A stretch of 64,000 bases of DNA from an uncultured Roseiflexaceae bacterium (GCA_937988885.1 CALKHR010000197.1:1-64000), one strand, 5' to 3'. Shown: positions 36,018 to 45,723, numbered from the stretch's first letter. Notes: generated by a model from the letters alone, not told the origin. Numbers and translations: made by a program.

Positions 36018-37730
36018 TCAAGCAGATTGTTGCTCTGTGGCTGGCTCGCGTGGTGTGGGCAGGTAGACGGTGAAGGTGGAGCCGTGGCCGAGTCGACTGG
36101 TGGCAGTGAGTTTGCCGCCCATCAGGTGGCAGATGCGGCGGCTGAGCGCTAGGCCGATGCCTGCACCGCCGTACGCTCGCTTCACCGACATATCGTTCTG
36201 CGTGAAGGGCTGAAAGAGCTGTTCGAGCTGTTCCGGCGCGATGCCGATGCCCGTGTCGCAGATATCGATGGCCAAGAAGCCTGGGTGCGGTGCGTTCGGC
36301 TGCTCTTGGGCGGACTGTGGCGGGTCGCCCTGGCGGATGGTGAGGCTGACGGTGCCGTTGGTGGTGAATTTCGCCGCGTTCGAGAGCAGATTCAGCAGGA
36401 CTTGGCGCACGCGGATCGGGTCGGCCTCGACGATGTCGGATGTGGCGCTGGAGGAGACGATCAACTGGTTGTTGTGCTTGCGCATCATTGGCCGCGCGAT
36501 CTCCACGACATCATCGACCAGCGGTGTGCAGGCGAACAGCTGCGGTGTGATTTGGATGGTGCCCGCCTCGATGTTCGCGAGGTCGAGCAGGTTTTCGACG
36601 AGTTGATGCAGGTATCGGCCAGCCTGTTTGATCTGCTCCATATCCTGCATAAGTTCGCGCTCGTTTTTGGCGGCAAGGTCGTGGAGGACCACATCGCTGT
36701 AGCCGATGATGGTGGTGAGCGGAGTGCGCATCTCGTGGCCGATGTTCGCCAGGAAGCTGCTTTTGATACGGTCGGCGGCCACTTTCGCCTGTTGTAGTTC
36801 GCTGATGTTGTGCAGCACCACGAGATGTTCGTGGTCGCGCTGGGCGTCGAGCGGCGCGATCTGTAGCTCAAAGTGGTCGGGCGGCTCGCTGATCGCCAGA
36901 TGCTGGGGTGTATCGGCGATTTGGGCGAGGGCGCTGGCGAGGTTTGGGCGGTGCGCGAGCAGTTCGCTGATCGGCTGGCCGAGTGGGTTTACTGCGGGCT
37001 GTTCAAGCAGTTGACGGGCGGCGCTATTGAGCGTCACGACGCGCTGTTGTGTGTCGAGCACGAAGGCGGCGTCGCGGATATGCTCGATCGTGAGGATTGG
37101 GCTGTTGCGCTCGGCTGCTGGTAGTTGATAGTATGCTTTGGCCCATCCCAAGCCAGCGATGCTCAGGGCGAGCGCTGAGCAGACGCCGCGTGGTACGGGC
37201 GCGAAGTTGCTTAGATCGATGATGCTGCCGATCACGGGCACGAGCGCGCTGATGAGCAGCAGGGAGTGGAATTGGCGGTTGGGAAGCGTTCGTTGGGTGA
37301 GCGCATTGACCAGCAGCGCGCTGCCTGAGAGCAGGAACGGCAGGTTGTAGGCGATCAGATACCAGGGCAGCATGGCTGAGCTGCTGCTCCACGCCAATGC
37401 TATCCCAACCAGCGGCCCAATGCCGAGCAGGAGCAGGATACGCGGCGCGGGCGTTTGCCAGCCCGTATAGGTCCAGCCGAACAGGAACCAGAGCGTCGCC
37501 GCACTGCAGGCACCGAGAGACTGCACGCTGGTGAGGGCGTACAGGGGAGCGGCTTGGCTCATGAGGCTGACTAGGGCGCTGCTCGCTGACCAGAGTGCGA
37601 GCGCCAACATGAGCCACATAAATGGTCTGCTACTGACTATGTTGCGCTGCTTCCAGCCGAGATGTGCCGTCCAAAGCGCGCAGACGGTAGCGACGGCCAG
37701 AATAGCGGTTATCAAAGAAGAGCCATCCAC
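36018..37730 (-). CDS. Sensor histidine kinase with 7-helix membrane input domain and PAS
   Basis: A 570-residue protein. Residues 1-205 have about seven transmembrane helices, resembling the histidine-kinase N-terminal 7TM module. Residues 215-315 form a PAS domain. A HisKA domain follows with phospho-acceptor H332 in LANIGHEMRTPL. The HATPase_c domain (about 430-560) has N-box LLNLLSNAAKF, G1 DTGIGIAPE, and G2 GGAGIGLALSRRI. It would phosphorylate itself in response to an unknown signal and pass phosphate to a regulator. No partner regulator is adjacent, so it is an orphan kinase here. Confidence 0.9.
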   Translation of the reverse strand: MDGSSLITAILAVATVCALWTAHLGWKQRNIVSSRPFMWLMLALALWSASSALVSLMSQAAPLYALTSVQSLGACSAATLWFLFGWTYTGWQTPAPRILLLLGIGPLVGIALAWSSSSAMLPWYLIAYNLPFLLSGSALLVNALTQRTLPNRQFHSLLLISALVPVIGSIIDLSNFAPVPRGVCSALALSIAGLGWAKAYYQLPAAERNSPILTIEHIRDAAFVLDTQQRVVTLNSAARQLLEQPAVNPLGQPISELLAHRPNLASALAQIADTPQHLAISEPPDHFELQIAPLDAQRDHEHLVVLHNISELQQAKVAADRIKSSFLANIGHEMRTPLTTIIGYSDVVLHDLAAKNERELMQDMEQIKQAGRYLHQLVENLLDLANIEAGTIQITPQLFACTPLVDDVVEIARPMMRKHNNQLIVSSSATSDIVEADPIRVRQVLLNLLSNAAKFTTNGTVSLTIRQGDPPQSAQEQPNAPHPGFLAIDICDTGIGIAPEQLEQLFQPFTQNDMSVKRAYGGAGIGLALSRRICHLMGGKLTATSRLGHGSTFTVYLPTPREPATEQQSA

Positions 37731-37751
37731 ATATGTTGCTCAGTTGATTGT

Positions 37752-37780
37752 TGGGATGAGGGCAACTCGCCCTCATCCCA
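37752..37780. other. Strong hairpin between the molybdenum hydroxylase and histidine kinase genes
   Basis: TGGGATGAGGGC and CGCCCTCATCCCA form a 12-bp stem with a short loop. It lies 22 bp beyond the stop of the gene at 37802, as seen on the minus strand, where no T-run follows, so it is either a Rho-associated or processing element rather than a clear intrinsic terminator. Confidence 0.5.
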
Positions 37781-37801
37781 TCGATGCGTCTTTACGGTGT
37801 C

Positions 37802-40081
37802 TTAGGAGTTGTGGAGTGCGCGCCAAACGCTTTCGGGCCGGATCGGTAGCTCGGTGATGCGCGCGCCGACGGCATCGCGCACGGCGTTGGCGATCGCGGC
37901 GGCTCCGGCGGTGATCGGCGGCTCGCCAATGCCACGAGCGCCGAACGGGCCATACGGCGAGGGATTATGGACCAGTTGCACTTCGATATTCGGTACCGAG
38001 GTGATCTTCGGCAGATCGTAGTCCATAAACGTTGCGGTGAGCAATTGGCCGTTGTCGTCGTAGACCATCTGCTCGAACAGGCCCCAGCCGATGCCTTGCA
38101 CGCTGCCGCCTTGGATCTGCCCCTCGACCAGCATTGGGTTGAGCGCGAAGCCCACATCTTGGATGGAGACGTAGCGCTTTAGGGTCACTTTGCCAGTTTC
38201 GGGGTCTACGGCGACTTTGGCGAGGTGCACCACAAAGCCCGGCGCGTTCTTCTCGACCGCCGAGCGGCCCTCGCCGATGATGGGGCCATCGCCACCCGCC
38301 TTCTGCTGGGCTTGGCGGGCCAGTTCGCCGATGGGGATGGTCTTGGTCGGCACGCCACGCACCTTCACAATACCGTCTTGGATCTCGAGGTCGTCGGGGG
38401 CGGCCTCGAAGTGTTCGGCGGCGAGTTCGAGCAAACGTTTGCGCACTTCGCGGGCCGCGCTCGCCACAGCGCCCGAGACGCTGTAGGTGGTTTGGCTGCC
38501 GCCGCTCCCAGGGGCAAACGGGCCAGAACGCGTATCGCCCTGGATGATCTCGACCTGATCGGGCGAAACACCCAAGACCTCAGCGGCGACCAAGACGTAG
38601 GTGCTGTTGACGCCCGAGATATCGACCGAGCCGACGTGAACTTGTACGGTGCCGTCGGTGTCGAGGCGACACACGGCAGCCGCAGGCGACATGCCACAGG
38701 GCCAGCCGCCGATCGCAATGCCGATGCCCTCGTTGGGGCCTTTGGTCTCATTGCGCCAAGCCGGGTGGTTGCGCATCTCCTCTAGGCATTGGCGTAGACC
38801 GATGCTCGGCCAGGGGTCGTTGTTGCCCGATGGATCGCCCGTCTCGACGGCGTTCTTGAGGCGGATGTCGAGCGGGCTCATACCGAGTTCACGGGCGATG
38901 TCATCGACCGACGATTCGATAGCGAAGGTGGCCGAAGGTGCGCCTGGCGCGCGATAGGCACCGCTCTGTGGCTTGTTCGTCAGCACCTCGTAGCAATCGA
39001 TCTGCACATTCGGGCACTTGTAGTAGCCACCCAACAGAATGCCGACGATACCGCCCAACTCGAAGGGGAATACGCCGTTATCCATCACCACGCGCGCCTT
39101 GATGGCAGTGATGAGGCCTTCCTTGGTGGCGCCAACCGTCAGTTCGATGATCGTGGCGGGCGAGGGCGTGGTGGTCAGGAAATCTTCGGAGCGGGTGAGC
39201 ACCAGGCTCACCGGGCGCCGCAGTGCCAGTGCGACTGCGCCCGCCAGCGGCTCCATCAAGCCGTACTTCGCGCCGAAGCCACCGCCGATCGTCATTGGTA
39301 CAACGCGTACTTTGTTTTGCGGCATGCCGAGTAGACGCGCCGTCTCGTTGCGCACCGAGAATTGGCCTTGGGTGCTGGTGTACAGCGTGAGCGTGTTGTT
39401 GAGCGGCCCTGGCTCGGCCACCGTGGCGTGCGGCTCCAGGTAGCCCTGGTGCACGATCGGCGTGCGGTAGGTGCGCTCGATCACCACATCGGCTTCGCGA
39501 AGCGCTTTCTCCACATCGCCGCGCGAGAAGTGATTCTCGCCGTTGATATTCGAGGGGCCTTTATCCTTCTCCTCGGTCTGCTTATCGACAGCGGCGTGGG
39601 CGGCAGTGAGATCCGCGCCCTCCTTGGGCAGACCGTTTGGCCAGATCACCGGAGCGCCCGGCTGCATCGCCTCAAGCACATCGACGACGGCAGGCAGAGG
39701 CTCATATTCGATCTCCACGGCCTGTGCGCCATCGTAGGCGGCTGCCTCGGTCTCCGCGACAACCGCAACCACTGGTTGGCCACGGAACAGCACACGATCA
39801 ACTGCGAGCACAGCGCTATGACGCGAATTGATCGCTTTGCCCTTGGTGGGCAGATCATCGGCTGTGAGGACAGCTACGACTCCTGGAATGGCAAGTGCAG
39901 CTGAGGTGTTGATCGAAACAATTTTTGCGTGCGCATATGGACTGAGGACCGGGCGAAGATGCAGCATGCCGGGTAAACGCACATCGGCGGTGTATTGCGC
40001 GCTTCCAAGCACTTTTTCCAGCCCATCGATGAGCTTACGACCCTTCCCAAGGTACCGATACTCTGTTGCTTTTTCTGTCAC
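37802..40081 (-). CDS. Xanthine dehydrogenase-family molybdopterin-binding large subunit
   Basis: This 759-residue protein belongs to the large subunit family of xanthine dehydrogenases and carbon monoxide dehydrogenases. It starts at the GTG at 40081, where an AGGGGGG site is ideal. The N-terminal DVRLPGMLHLRPVLSPYAHAKI is the typical aldehyde-oxidase a/b-hammerhead. Mo-cofactor motifs include VTIGGGFGAKYG and the C-terminal ARGIGEPPITAGAAAIANAV, whose glutamate (GIGE) is the catalytic base. The FAD (medium) and 2Fe-2S (small) subunits that complete this enzyme are not next to it. The active-site loop does not show the CO-dehydrogenase Cys motif that I would expect. Substrate unknown. Confidence 0.88.
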   Translation of the reverse strand: MTEKATEYRYLGKGRKLIDGLEKVLGSAQYTADVRLPGMLHLRPVLSPYAHAKIVSINTSAALAIPGVVAVLTADDLPTKGKAINSRHSAVLAVDRVLFRGQPVVAVVAETEAAAYDGAQAVEIEYEPLPAVVDVLEAMQPGAPVIWPNGLPKEGADLTAAHAAVDKQTEEKDKGPSNINGENHFSRGDVEKALREADVVIERTYRTPIVHQGYLEPHATVAEPGPLNNTLTLYTSTQGQFSVRNETARLLGMPQNKVRVVPMTIGGGFGAKYGLMEPLAGAVALALRRPVSLVLTRSEDFLTTTPSPATIIELTVGATKEGLITAIKARVVMDNGVFPFELGGIVGILLGGYYKCPNVQIDCYEVLTNKPQSGAYRAPGAPSATFAIESSVDDIARELGMSPLDIRLKNAVETGDPSGNNDPWPSIGLRQCLEEMRNHPAWRNETKGPNEGIGIAIGGWPCGMSPAAAVCRLDTDGTVQVHVGSVDISGVNSTYVLVAAEVLGVSPDQVEIIQGDTRSGPFAPGSGGSQTTYSVSGAVASAAREVRKRLLELAAEHFEAAPDDLEIQDGIVKVRGVPTKTIPIGELARQAQQKAGGDGPIIGEGRSAVEKNAPGFVVHLAKVAVDPETGKVTLKRYVSIQDVGFALNPMLVEGQIQGGSVQGIGWGLFEQMVYDDNGQLLTATFMDYDLPKITSVPNIEVQLVHNPSPYGPFGARGIGEPPITAGAAAIANAVRDAVGARITELPIRPESVWRALHNS

Positions 40082-40617
40082 AGTTCCCCCCTCAAAACCT
40101 CTATTTGGCAGCACTGTGTTCAGGAATCAATAATGCTATGGCTGGCTTAAGCCTTCCATAGCGCCGACCGACGGTGGCAGGGTATCTCAAAATACTAGCT
40201 TGAGTATAGTGACGCGCAACTTCGTGTTTGCATGTTGTACTGTCACAGGATAGCACGGAGTTGACTTTGAGACAACCCATTTTCTGATCAATTGAAACAA
40301 CTTTTTTTAAGCCGATTTGGTGGAGGTTGAAAAAGCGAATGTGTGCTTACTGACACAATAGCGATGATACATGCCGTTCCGCCATTTCTCCGGTGCGATA
40401 ATTTTGGAGATGCATGGCAGTGGCGGCATGTACCATCGGTTTGCGCGAATCGTTGTAAAGAAGGACGATTGAAAGGGCCGCGGCGTTTCTGATACAGGGC
40501 GTTTTCTATTTGAAACGTGCTTGCGCCTTCAGCAGAGCGGAAAAACATGTGCATTGTGCGCCGTTTTTTCGCTCTGCGAACGGGAAACACAATGCAGGAG
40601 CATCTGTGTTATGCGTT
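40082..40617. other. Intergenic region with structured elements
   Basis: No gene is seen in this 536-bp gap. It should hold the promoter of the molybdenum hydroxylase gene at its low end and the 3' region of the VWA gene at its high end. It contains the long hairpin at 40368-40432 and a second inverted repeat at 40532-40577, in which GCAGAGCG-AAAAA pairs with TTTTT-CGCTCTGC and which may act as the terminator of the VWA gene on the minus strand. Confidence 0.5.
40368..40432. other. Long imperfect hairpin (65 nt) of unknown role
   Basis: TACATGCCG (40368-40376) pairs with CGGCATGTA (40424-40432). Inside, GCCAT (40381-40385) pairs with ATGGC (40414-40418), and CTCC (40388-40391) with GGAG (40406-40409). 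The three nested stems are separated by small internal loops. Nothing in it looks like a tRNA or other known RNA. Confidence 0.45.
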
Positions 40618-42114
40618 TCACCCTTGCAGGTCGTCGGCCCGCTTGATCAGTTCGAGCAGTTCGCGAACCGATTCGTCGTTGGCGAGCTGCGGGCTGATGC
40701 GCTCGACGATCGTCACCAGATCGCTGAACTGATAGCTCTGCGTGTTGGGGTTCTCGCGCAGCAACTCGGCGAAGCCCGAGACTGTTACAGCCAACTGGAA
40801 CTGCGGCGCCGTCTGCTCGAACGGTCGGCTCGCGGCGAGGTCGAACTGCTGCTCGATCTCGTGCACCTCGCCGTTGGAGGGATCGGCGTAGCGCACCCGC
40901 ACGGTGAGCGCGGGGCCAGAGGCTTGCTCGGTCGGCACGATCTCGTAGAGCGCGGTGACGCTGTGACCCGCGCCAACCTCGCCCGCGTCCACCGCATCGT
41001 TGCGGAAGTCCGAATCGGCCAGGGCGCGATTCTCGTAGCCGAGCAGTCGGTACGTGCTGACCACCTCGGGGTTAAATTCGACCTGAATCTTGGCATCCTT
41101 GGCGATCACTTGCAGCGTGCCCGTCAGATTCTCGATAAACACACGCTTGGCCTCGTTGAGTGTATCGACGTAGGCGTAATTGCCGTTGCCATCGTCGGCG
41201 AGTTGCTCCATCAGATGGTCGTTGTAATCGCCCATGCCGAAGCCGATGGTGGTGAGGTAGATGCCAAACGTCGTGGTGTAATCGCGGATCGATTGACGGA
41301 TCGCGGTGGGGTTGGTTGCGCCAACGTTCGCCACACCGTCCGAGCACAGGATGATACGGTTGTTTTCGTCCTCGTGAAAGTTGTTGGCGGCCAGTTTGTA
41401 GGCCATCCGCAGCCCGGCCTCGGCGTTGGTCGATCCCTCGGTTTGCAGGCTATCGATCACCCGCAGAATGCGGTCGCGTTCGGCGGCGCTGGTGTAATCT
41501 AGCACTGTTCTGGCTTGATCTCCGTAGACCACGATCGCAATATGATCGCTCGGCTTGAGTTCTTCGACCAGCAGCCGCAGACTCTTCTTCACCAGCGGCA
41601 GGCGATTTTCGGCACTCATCGAGCCACTGATATCGATCACAAAAGTCAGACGGGCGGGTTTGCGCTCGTCAACGGCGATCTGCTTGCTCTGCAGGCCGAT
41701 GCGCACGATCTGGCGCTTCGACTGCTCAAAGGGCGTGGGCGCGGCGTCGATGGTGATGCCGAAGGTGTCGTTGGGTGCCGGGTAGTTGTACTGGAAGTAG
41801 TTGATGAACTCCTCGACCCGCACGGCTTGGGGCGATGGCAAATACCCATGGGTGAGCGCATTGCGGGCCGCTGTGTAGGAACCTGTATCGACATCTATCG
41901 CGAAGGTGGAGAATCGGTCATCGACGGTGCGCGTGGTGGAGCCAAACTCGATTTTGGCCTGGGAATCTGCGATTGCTTCGAGCGGTGCTGCGTGATATGT
42001 CGGTGCGGGAGCCGATGTGGCGGCAGGCGCAGTTGCTGGCGCGGCAGAACCGCCGCATGCGGTCAACATTAGTAGGAGTATGAGGCATAGAATGAGCGTA
42101 TTTGCTCGTAACAT
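40618..42114 (-). CDS. VWA-domain lipoprotein (YfbK-like, with DUF3520)
   Basis: This 498-residue protein has a lipoprotein signal peptide (LMLTACGG, lipid-attached Cys near residue 20). The von Willebrand factor A domain carries the metal-site motif DISGSMS in RLTFVIDISGSM. The upstream segment FSTFAIDVDTGSYTAARN and the C-terminal region (about 330-498) match the YfbK/DUF3520 type. GAGGG precedes the ATG. Such proteins occur at the outer face of the membrane and bind protein partners via the metal site. Its role is unknown. It is divergent from murT, and a second VWA lipoprotein lies on the far side of murT. Confidence 0.88.
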   Translation of the reverse strand: MLRANTLILCLILLLMLTACGGSAAPATAPAATSAPAPTYHAAPLEAIADSQAKIEFGSTTRTVDDRFSTFAIDVDTGSYTAARNALTHGYLPSPQAVRVEEFINYFQYNYPAPNDTFGITIDAAPTPFEQSKRQIVRIGLQSKQIAVDERKPARLTFVIDISGSMSAENRLPLVKKSLRLLVEELKPSDHIAIVVYGDQARTVLDYTSAAERDRILRVIDSLQTEGSTNAEAGLRMAYKLAANNFHEDENNRIILCSDGVANVGATNPTAIRQSIRDYTTTFGIYLTTIGFGMGDYNDHLMEQLADDGNGNYAYVDTLNEAKRVFIENLTGTLQVIAKDAKIQVEFNPEVVSTYRLLGYENRALADSDFRNDAVDAGEVGAGHSVTALYEIVPTEQASGPALTVRVRYADPSNGEVHEIEQQFDLAASRPFEQTAPQFQLAVTVSGFAELLRENPNTQSYQFSDLVTIVERISPQLANDESVRELLELIKRADDLQG

Positions 42115-42496
42115 CGTACCCTCCTTGAGAAAACAGCTACAATCGTCTATCGTGCCATTGTTCCGTTGATCGAATGGTTTACGCCTCCTTTCCTGCGCAT
42201 AATTGCGCCGTAATCGTGCTGTACTGTGGAGATAATGTCATCCAGACGGTGAAGATCGGGAAATGGTTCCTGGGTTTGAGGTATCCGCAGATTTCCGGAT
42301 TGGAGAAGGGGAAATGAGAGTGATCTGTGGGAAATGATCGGGTGGTCAATTACGTTATACCAGCCGAACAACGTAATACTACATCCCAAGAACAGCTTGC
42401 ACTGTCGTAATCACCTCTGCATCATTGACACGTCAATCCGCTCCCGCTACAATCTGCACGTCGTTCGCCGATAATTTGATGAGGTTAGGTACTCGC
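42115..42496. other. Divergent promoter region between VWA lipoprotein and murT
   Basis: This 382-bp region separates divergently transcribed genes and should contain both promoters. I see no clear -35/-10 pair, terminator, repeat or small gene in it. Confidence 0.4.
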
Positions 42497-43945
42497 GTGC
42501 AACTGATAGATATTCGCTTGGCAGCCGCGATCGCTGCTGGTAAAGCCGCAGGGATGGCGAGCCGCCTCTTGGGCCGAGGTGGCGGCACAACCTTGCCGGG
42601 TGTGGTCGCACGCCGGATCGCGCCCAATACGCTGAGGCGCATCAGCGCCGCGTTGCCGCAGGGCGTGGTGCTCGTGGCGGGCACCAACGGCAAAACCACC
42701 ACCACACGCATGATCGCGACGATGCTGACCGATCAGAAGCGCAATGTGCTGCACAACCGCGCTGGCGCAAACTTGGTGAGCGGCTTGACTGCCACGGCCC
42801 TCTCGGGTAGCAGCGTCACCGGGCGGGTGCGCGCCGACCTGGGCCTGTTCGAGACCGACGAGGCCGCGCTGCCCGACGCCTTGGCCGAGACGCAGCCGCG
42901 CTTGGTATTGTTGAATAATCTGTTTCGCGATCAACTCGACCGCTACGGCGAAGTCGATACGATCGCCGGACGTTGGCGCACAGCGCTGGCGCAACTGCCC
43001 GCCACCGCCACCGTCCTGCTCAACGCCGATGATCCGGCGATCGCCGCGCTAGGCGAGGGCTTGACGGCCCGTGTGCTGTACTATGGCCTGGAAGATACGC
43101 GCCACGCCACTGGTGCGGCTATGCACATCGCCGACTCGCAGTTCTGCCGTCGCTGCGGCGCGCCCTACTACTACGACGCCGTGTTCTACGCGCATATCGG
43201 CCATTACCGCTGCGAGCAGTGCGGCCACCAGCGCCCGCAACCGCACATCAAACTCGAACGGCTCGATCTGTCCGGCACCGCTGGGTCGCGCCTGTTCGTC
43301 TCGTATCCAGCGCGCTTGGCCACGGGCATCCCGCTCGATGCCGAGCGCAGTTATTTGGAGATCGCGCTGCCGCTGCCGGGCCTCTACAACGCCAACAACG
43401 CGCTCGCCGCCAGTGCAGCCGCCCTGCTGCTGGGCCTTACGCCCGTGGGTGTGCGCAGCACGCTAGAGGCATTTAGCGCAGCCTTCGGTCGGATAGAGCG
43501 GGTGGACGCGAACGGCAAGCCCTTGCTGATGGCGCTGATCAAGAACCCGGTGGGCGCTAGCGAGACGGTGCGCATGCTGACCACGCCCGAACAACCCGAT
43601 CAGCCCGTCATGCTCGATCTGCTTGTGGCGATCAACGATAAATACGCCGATGGCACCGATGTCTCGTGGCTGTGGGATGCCGATTTCGAGCGGCTGGCCG
43701 GACACGTGGCGCGGGCCGTGGTGAGCGGGACGCGCGCCGCCGATATGGCAGTGCGCCTCAAATACGCAGGCGTCGAGCAGGAGCGCATTGTGGTCGAGCC
43801 TGACCTGGCTACCGCAGTGGATCGAGCGTTGGCGCAGTTGCCGCCGGGCCGCACACTCTACACCCTGCCGACCTACACGGCCATGCTCGAATTGCGGGCC
43901 GAGCTCGCCCGCCGCAACTGGGTGCGGCCATTCTGGGAGGATTAA
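42497..43945 (+). CDS. murT: MurT-like Mur ligase, subunit of lipid II isoglutaminyl synthase
   Basis: MurT is a Mur-ligase-family protein that, with the glutaminase GatD, amidates the alpha-carboxyl of D-Glu in lipid II. This 482-residue copy has the ATP-binding GTNGKTTTTRMIA, the zinc-ribbon insert CRRCGAPYYYDAVFYAHIGHYRCEQCG, the catalytic-core EIALPLPGLYNANNALAA and a DUF1727 C-terminus with NPVGASETVRML. The GTG start at 42497 fits the Shine-Dalgarno GAGGTTAGG and aligns with S. aureus MurT. An ATG at 42479 is also possible. GatD would normally be adjacent, but the next gene is a VWA lipoprotein. Confidence 0.9.
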   Translation: MQLIDIRLAAAIAAGKAAGMASRLLGRGGGTTLPGVVARRIAPNTLRRISAALPQGVVLVAGTNGKTTTTRMIATMLTDQKRNVLHNRAGANLVSGLTATALSGSSVTGRVRADLGLFETDEAALPDALAETQPRLVLLNNLFRDQLDRYGEVDTIAGRWRTALAQLPATATVLLNADDPAIAALGEGLTARVLYYGLEDTRHATGAAMHIADSQFCRRCGAPYYYDAVFYAHIGHYRCEQCGHQRPQPHIKLERLDLSGTAGSRLFVSYPARLATGIPLDAERSYLEIALPLPGLYNANNALAASAAALLLGLTPVGVRSTLEAFSAAFGRIERVDANGKPLLMALIKNPVGASETVRMLTTPEQPDQPVMLDLLVAINDKYADGTDVSWLWDADFERLAGHVARAVVSGTRAADMAVRLKYAGVEQERIVVEPDLATAVDRALAQLPPGRTLYTLPTYTAMLELRAELARRNWVRPFWED

Positions 43946-44021
43946 AAAAACAGGGAACTGACTCAAACCATTGGGCGTCATGCGAGTAACGTTCGTTACA
44001 AATGCCCTTGAGGAGGTTCCT

Positions 44022-45371
44022 ATGCAATCGAAAGGTTCGACCCTCCCGCCGCACCTCTGGTTGGTGCTGATTCTTGCGCTGCTGCTCACCGCTTGTGGCG
44101 GCAGCGCTGCGAGTCCGGCGGCTGCGCCAACCGTGCAGCCTGCTCAATCCGATGCAGATTCCTCTAGCAGGCAACCAGCGCCTGCACCCATACCAACCGC
44201 TGCCCCTGCCTCATCTGCCGGAGGAGGCGCGCCCCTTCCCCCCGTAGCGCCCGCCGGCGAGCTCGACAGCGCGATCGGCGCGCACGTCACCCCCATCCCG
44301 CCAAAATTCGAGCCGCACAACACGCAGCAATCACCGGCACTCAAAGCTGGCATGGTTGATGACAACGCCGATTTCAGGGCGTACCTCGACTACCTCAAAC
44401 GCTCATCCTATGTGACGGCTCTGAAGGTCGATGTGCAAGAGCGCTACCTGCTGACCGTGCTGAATCGGCAGCAGCAGCCCATCCTCAATGCCCGTGTGCG
44501 CATGTTCGATGGCGAACAGCAAGTATTTGAGGGTCGCACCGTCGCAGGCGGCCAGACCATCTTCCTGCCGAAACTGTGGAATCTCTCCGACAATGCGCAG
44601 AATCTGCGGGTGGTGGTTGAAAAGGGCAACAGTGTTGCGGAGGGCACTCTGACGCGCAACGGCCAGAATGCCACCTTTGTGCTGGATGACGCCGAAGCGC
44701 TGCCCGAGACGCCTCGGCTCGACGTACTGTTCCTGCTCGACGCCACAGGCAGTATGGGCGATGAGATACGCCAGATCCAGCAGACGATCGCCAGTATCGC
44801 CGAGCGCATCAACGCCTTCTCGCCGCGTCCCGACTTGCGCTTTGGCTTGGTAGCCTATCGCGACCACGGCGACGACTACGTCACCAGAGTGTACGATTTC
44901 ACGTCGAATTTGAGTGACTTCCAAATGCGATTGGCGGAGGTGCGGGCCGATGGTGGCGGCGATACGCCCGAAGCGCTGAACGAAGGGCTGTACGAAGCGA
45001 TCAAAGGCGTGACGTGGTCCAGGGATGCGGTGCGGTTGGTGTTCTTGGTGGCGGATGCCCCGCCGCACATCGAGCAGCAGCAGGTCACCTATCTGGATGG
45101 CACCAAGGCCGCGAACATCGAGGGCATTAAAGTATTCCCGATCGCTGCCAGCAACTCGGATGCTAATGCCGAGTACGTCTTCCGCCAGATCGCGCAGCAG
45201 ACCTTGGGCCGTTTTGTATTTCTCACCTATCAGTACGGCCAGAACTCAGGCACGCCCGGCGACACCACAGTACACGATGTTGACCCAGACTCGTTCACAG
45301 TGGAGCGACTCGATGATCTGATCGTGCAGGTGGTTCAGCGGGAACTGGCGCTAGCGCAGGGCGCACTGTAA
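44022..45371 (+). CDS. VWA-domain lipoprotein
   Basis: This 449-residue protein begins at the ATG at 44022, directly after GAGGAGG. The signal peptide ends in the lipobox LLTACGG, followed by a Pro/Ala/Ser-rich stretch to about residue 80. Residues about 110-190 form a small beta domain. The VWA domain spans about 205-420, with metal-site motif DATGSMGDE (Ser/Thr variant DxTxS). The pattern GLVAYRDHGDDYVTRVYDFT and GGGDTPEALNEGL match a VWA subfamily found in actin-like and surface proteins. Downstream is the unusual noncoding element. It may be in the same transcript as murT, 76 bp upstream. Confidence 0.87.
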   Translation: MQSKGSTLPPHLWLVLILALLLTACGGSAASPAAAPTVQPAQSDADSSSRQPAPAPIPTAAPASSAGGGAPLPPVAPAGELDSAIGAHVTPIPPKFEPHNTQQSPALKAGMVDDNADFRAYLDYLKRSSYVTALKVDVQERYLLTVLNRQQQPILNARVRMFDGEQQVFEGRTVAGGQTIFLPKLWNLSDNAQNLRVVVEKGNSVAEGTLTRNGQNATFVLDDAEALPETPRLDVLFLLDATGSMGDEIRQIQQTIASIAERINAFSPRPDLRFGLVAYRDHGDDYVTRVYDFTSNLSDFQMRLAEVRADGGGDTPEALNEGLYEAIKGVTWSRDAVRLVFLVADAPPHIEQQQVTYLDGTKAANIEGIKVFPIAASNSDANAEYVFRQIAQQTLGRFVFLTYQYGQNSGTPGDTTVHDVDPDSFTVERLDDLIVQVVQRELALAQGAL

Positions 45372-45678
45372 CGCTTCGCTCAAAGCGATCCTGCATCTAA
45401 GAAGCTTTCTAAAAAGCATCAGGACGTTGTGAGCAAGAGAAACCTGCGTGTCAGCGAGCAAAAAGCGCATACAGACCACCGAACAAGGACCATACCGAGG
45501 AATCAAACGATACCCACCTGACAGAGCGGATTCCTTAGGGTCCAGGGGCGATAAGCCCCGGCTGGGGGTTTCCAAAGGGGCCGCAGTCGGCCCTTTGGGC
45601 TTGCGCAGCAGCCGAGTTCTTCGTGAGTACGCGCTTTCTCGCCGAATGGCGCATCCCACGCTCTTGTAAAGGAGAAAC

Positions 45679-45723
45679 ATGCATCTCAAAACGCGCAGTA
45701 CGTTTCTCTCTTTGTCCATCTGA
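45679..45723 (+). CDS. Possible 14-residue peptide ORF
   Basis: ATG-CAT-CTC through TGA encodes 14 residues (MHLKTRSTFLSLSI). An AAAGGAG site lies seven bases before the ATG. The peptide matches nothing I know and may be a leader or a chance ORF. Confidence 0.25.
   Translation: MHLKTRSTFLSLSI

Noticed and set aside
40368..40432. tRNA-like fold
   Set aside because: No CCA end, no T-loop or anticodon arm pattern; only nested stems.
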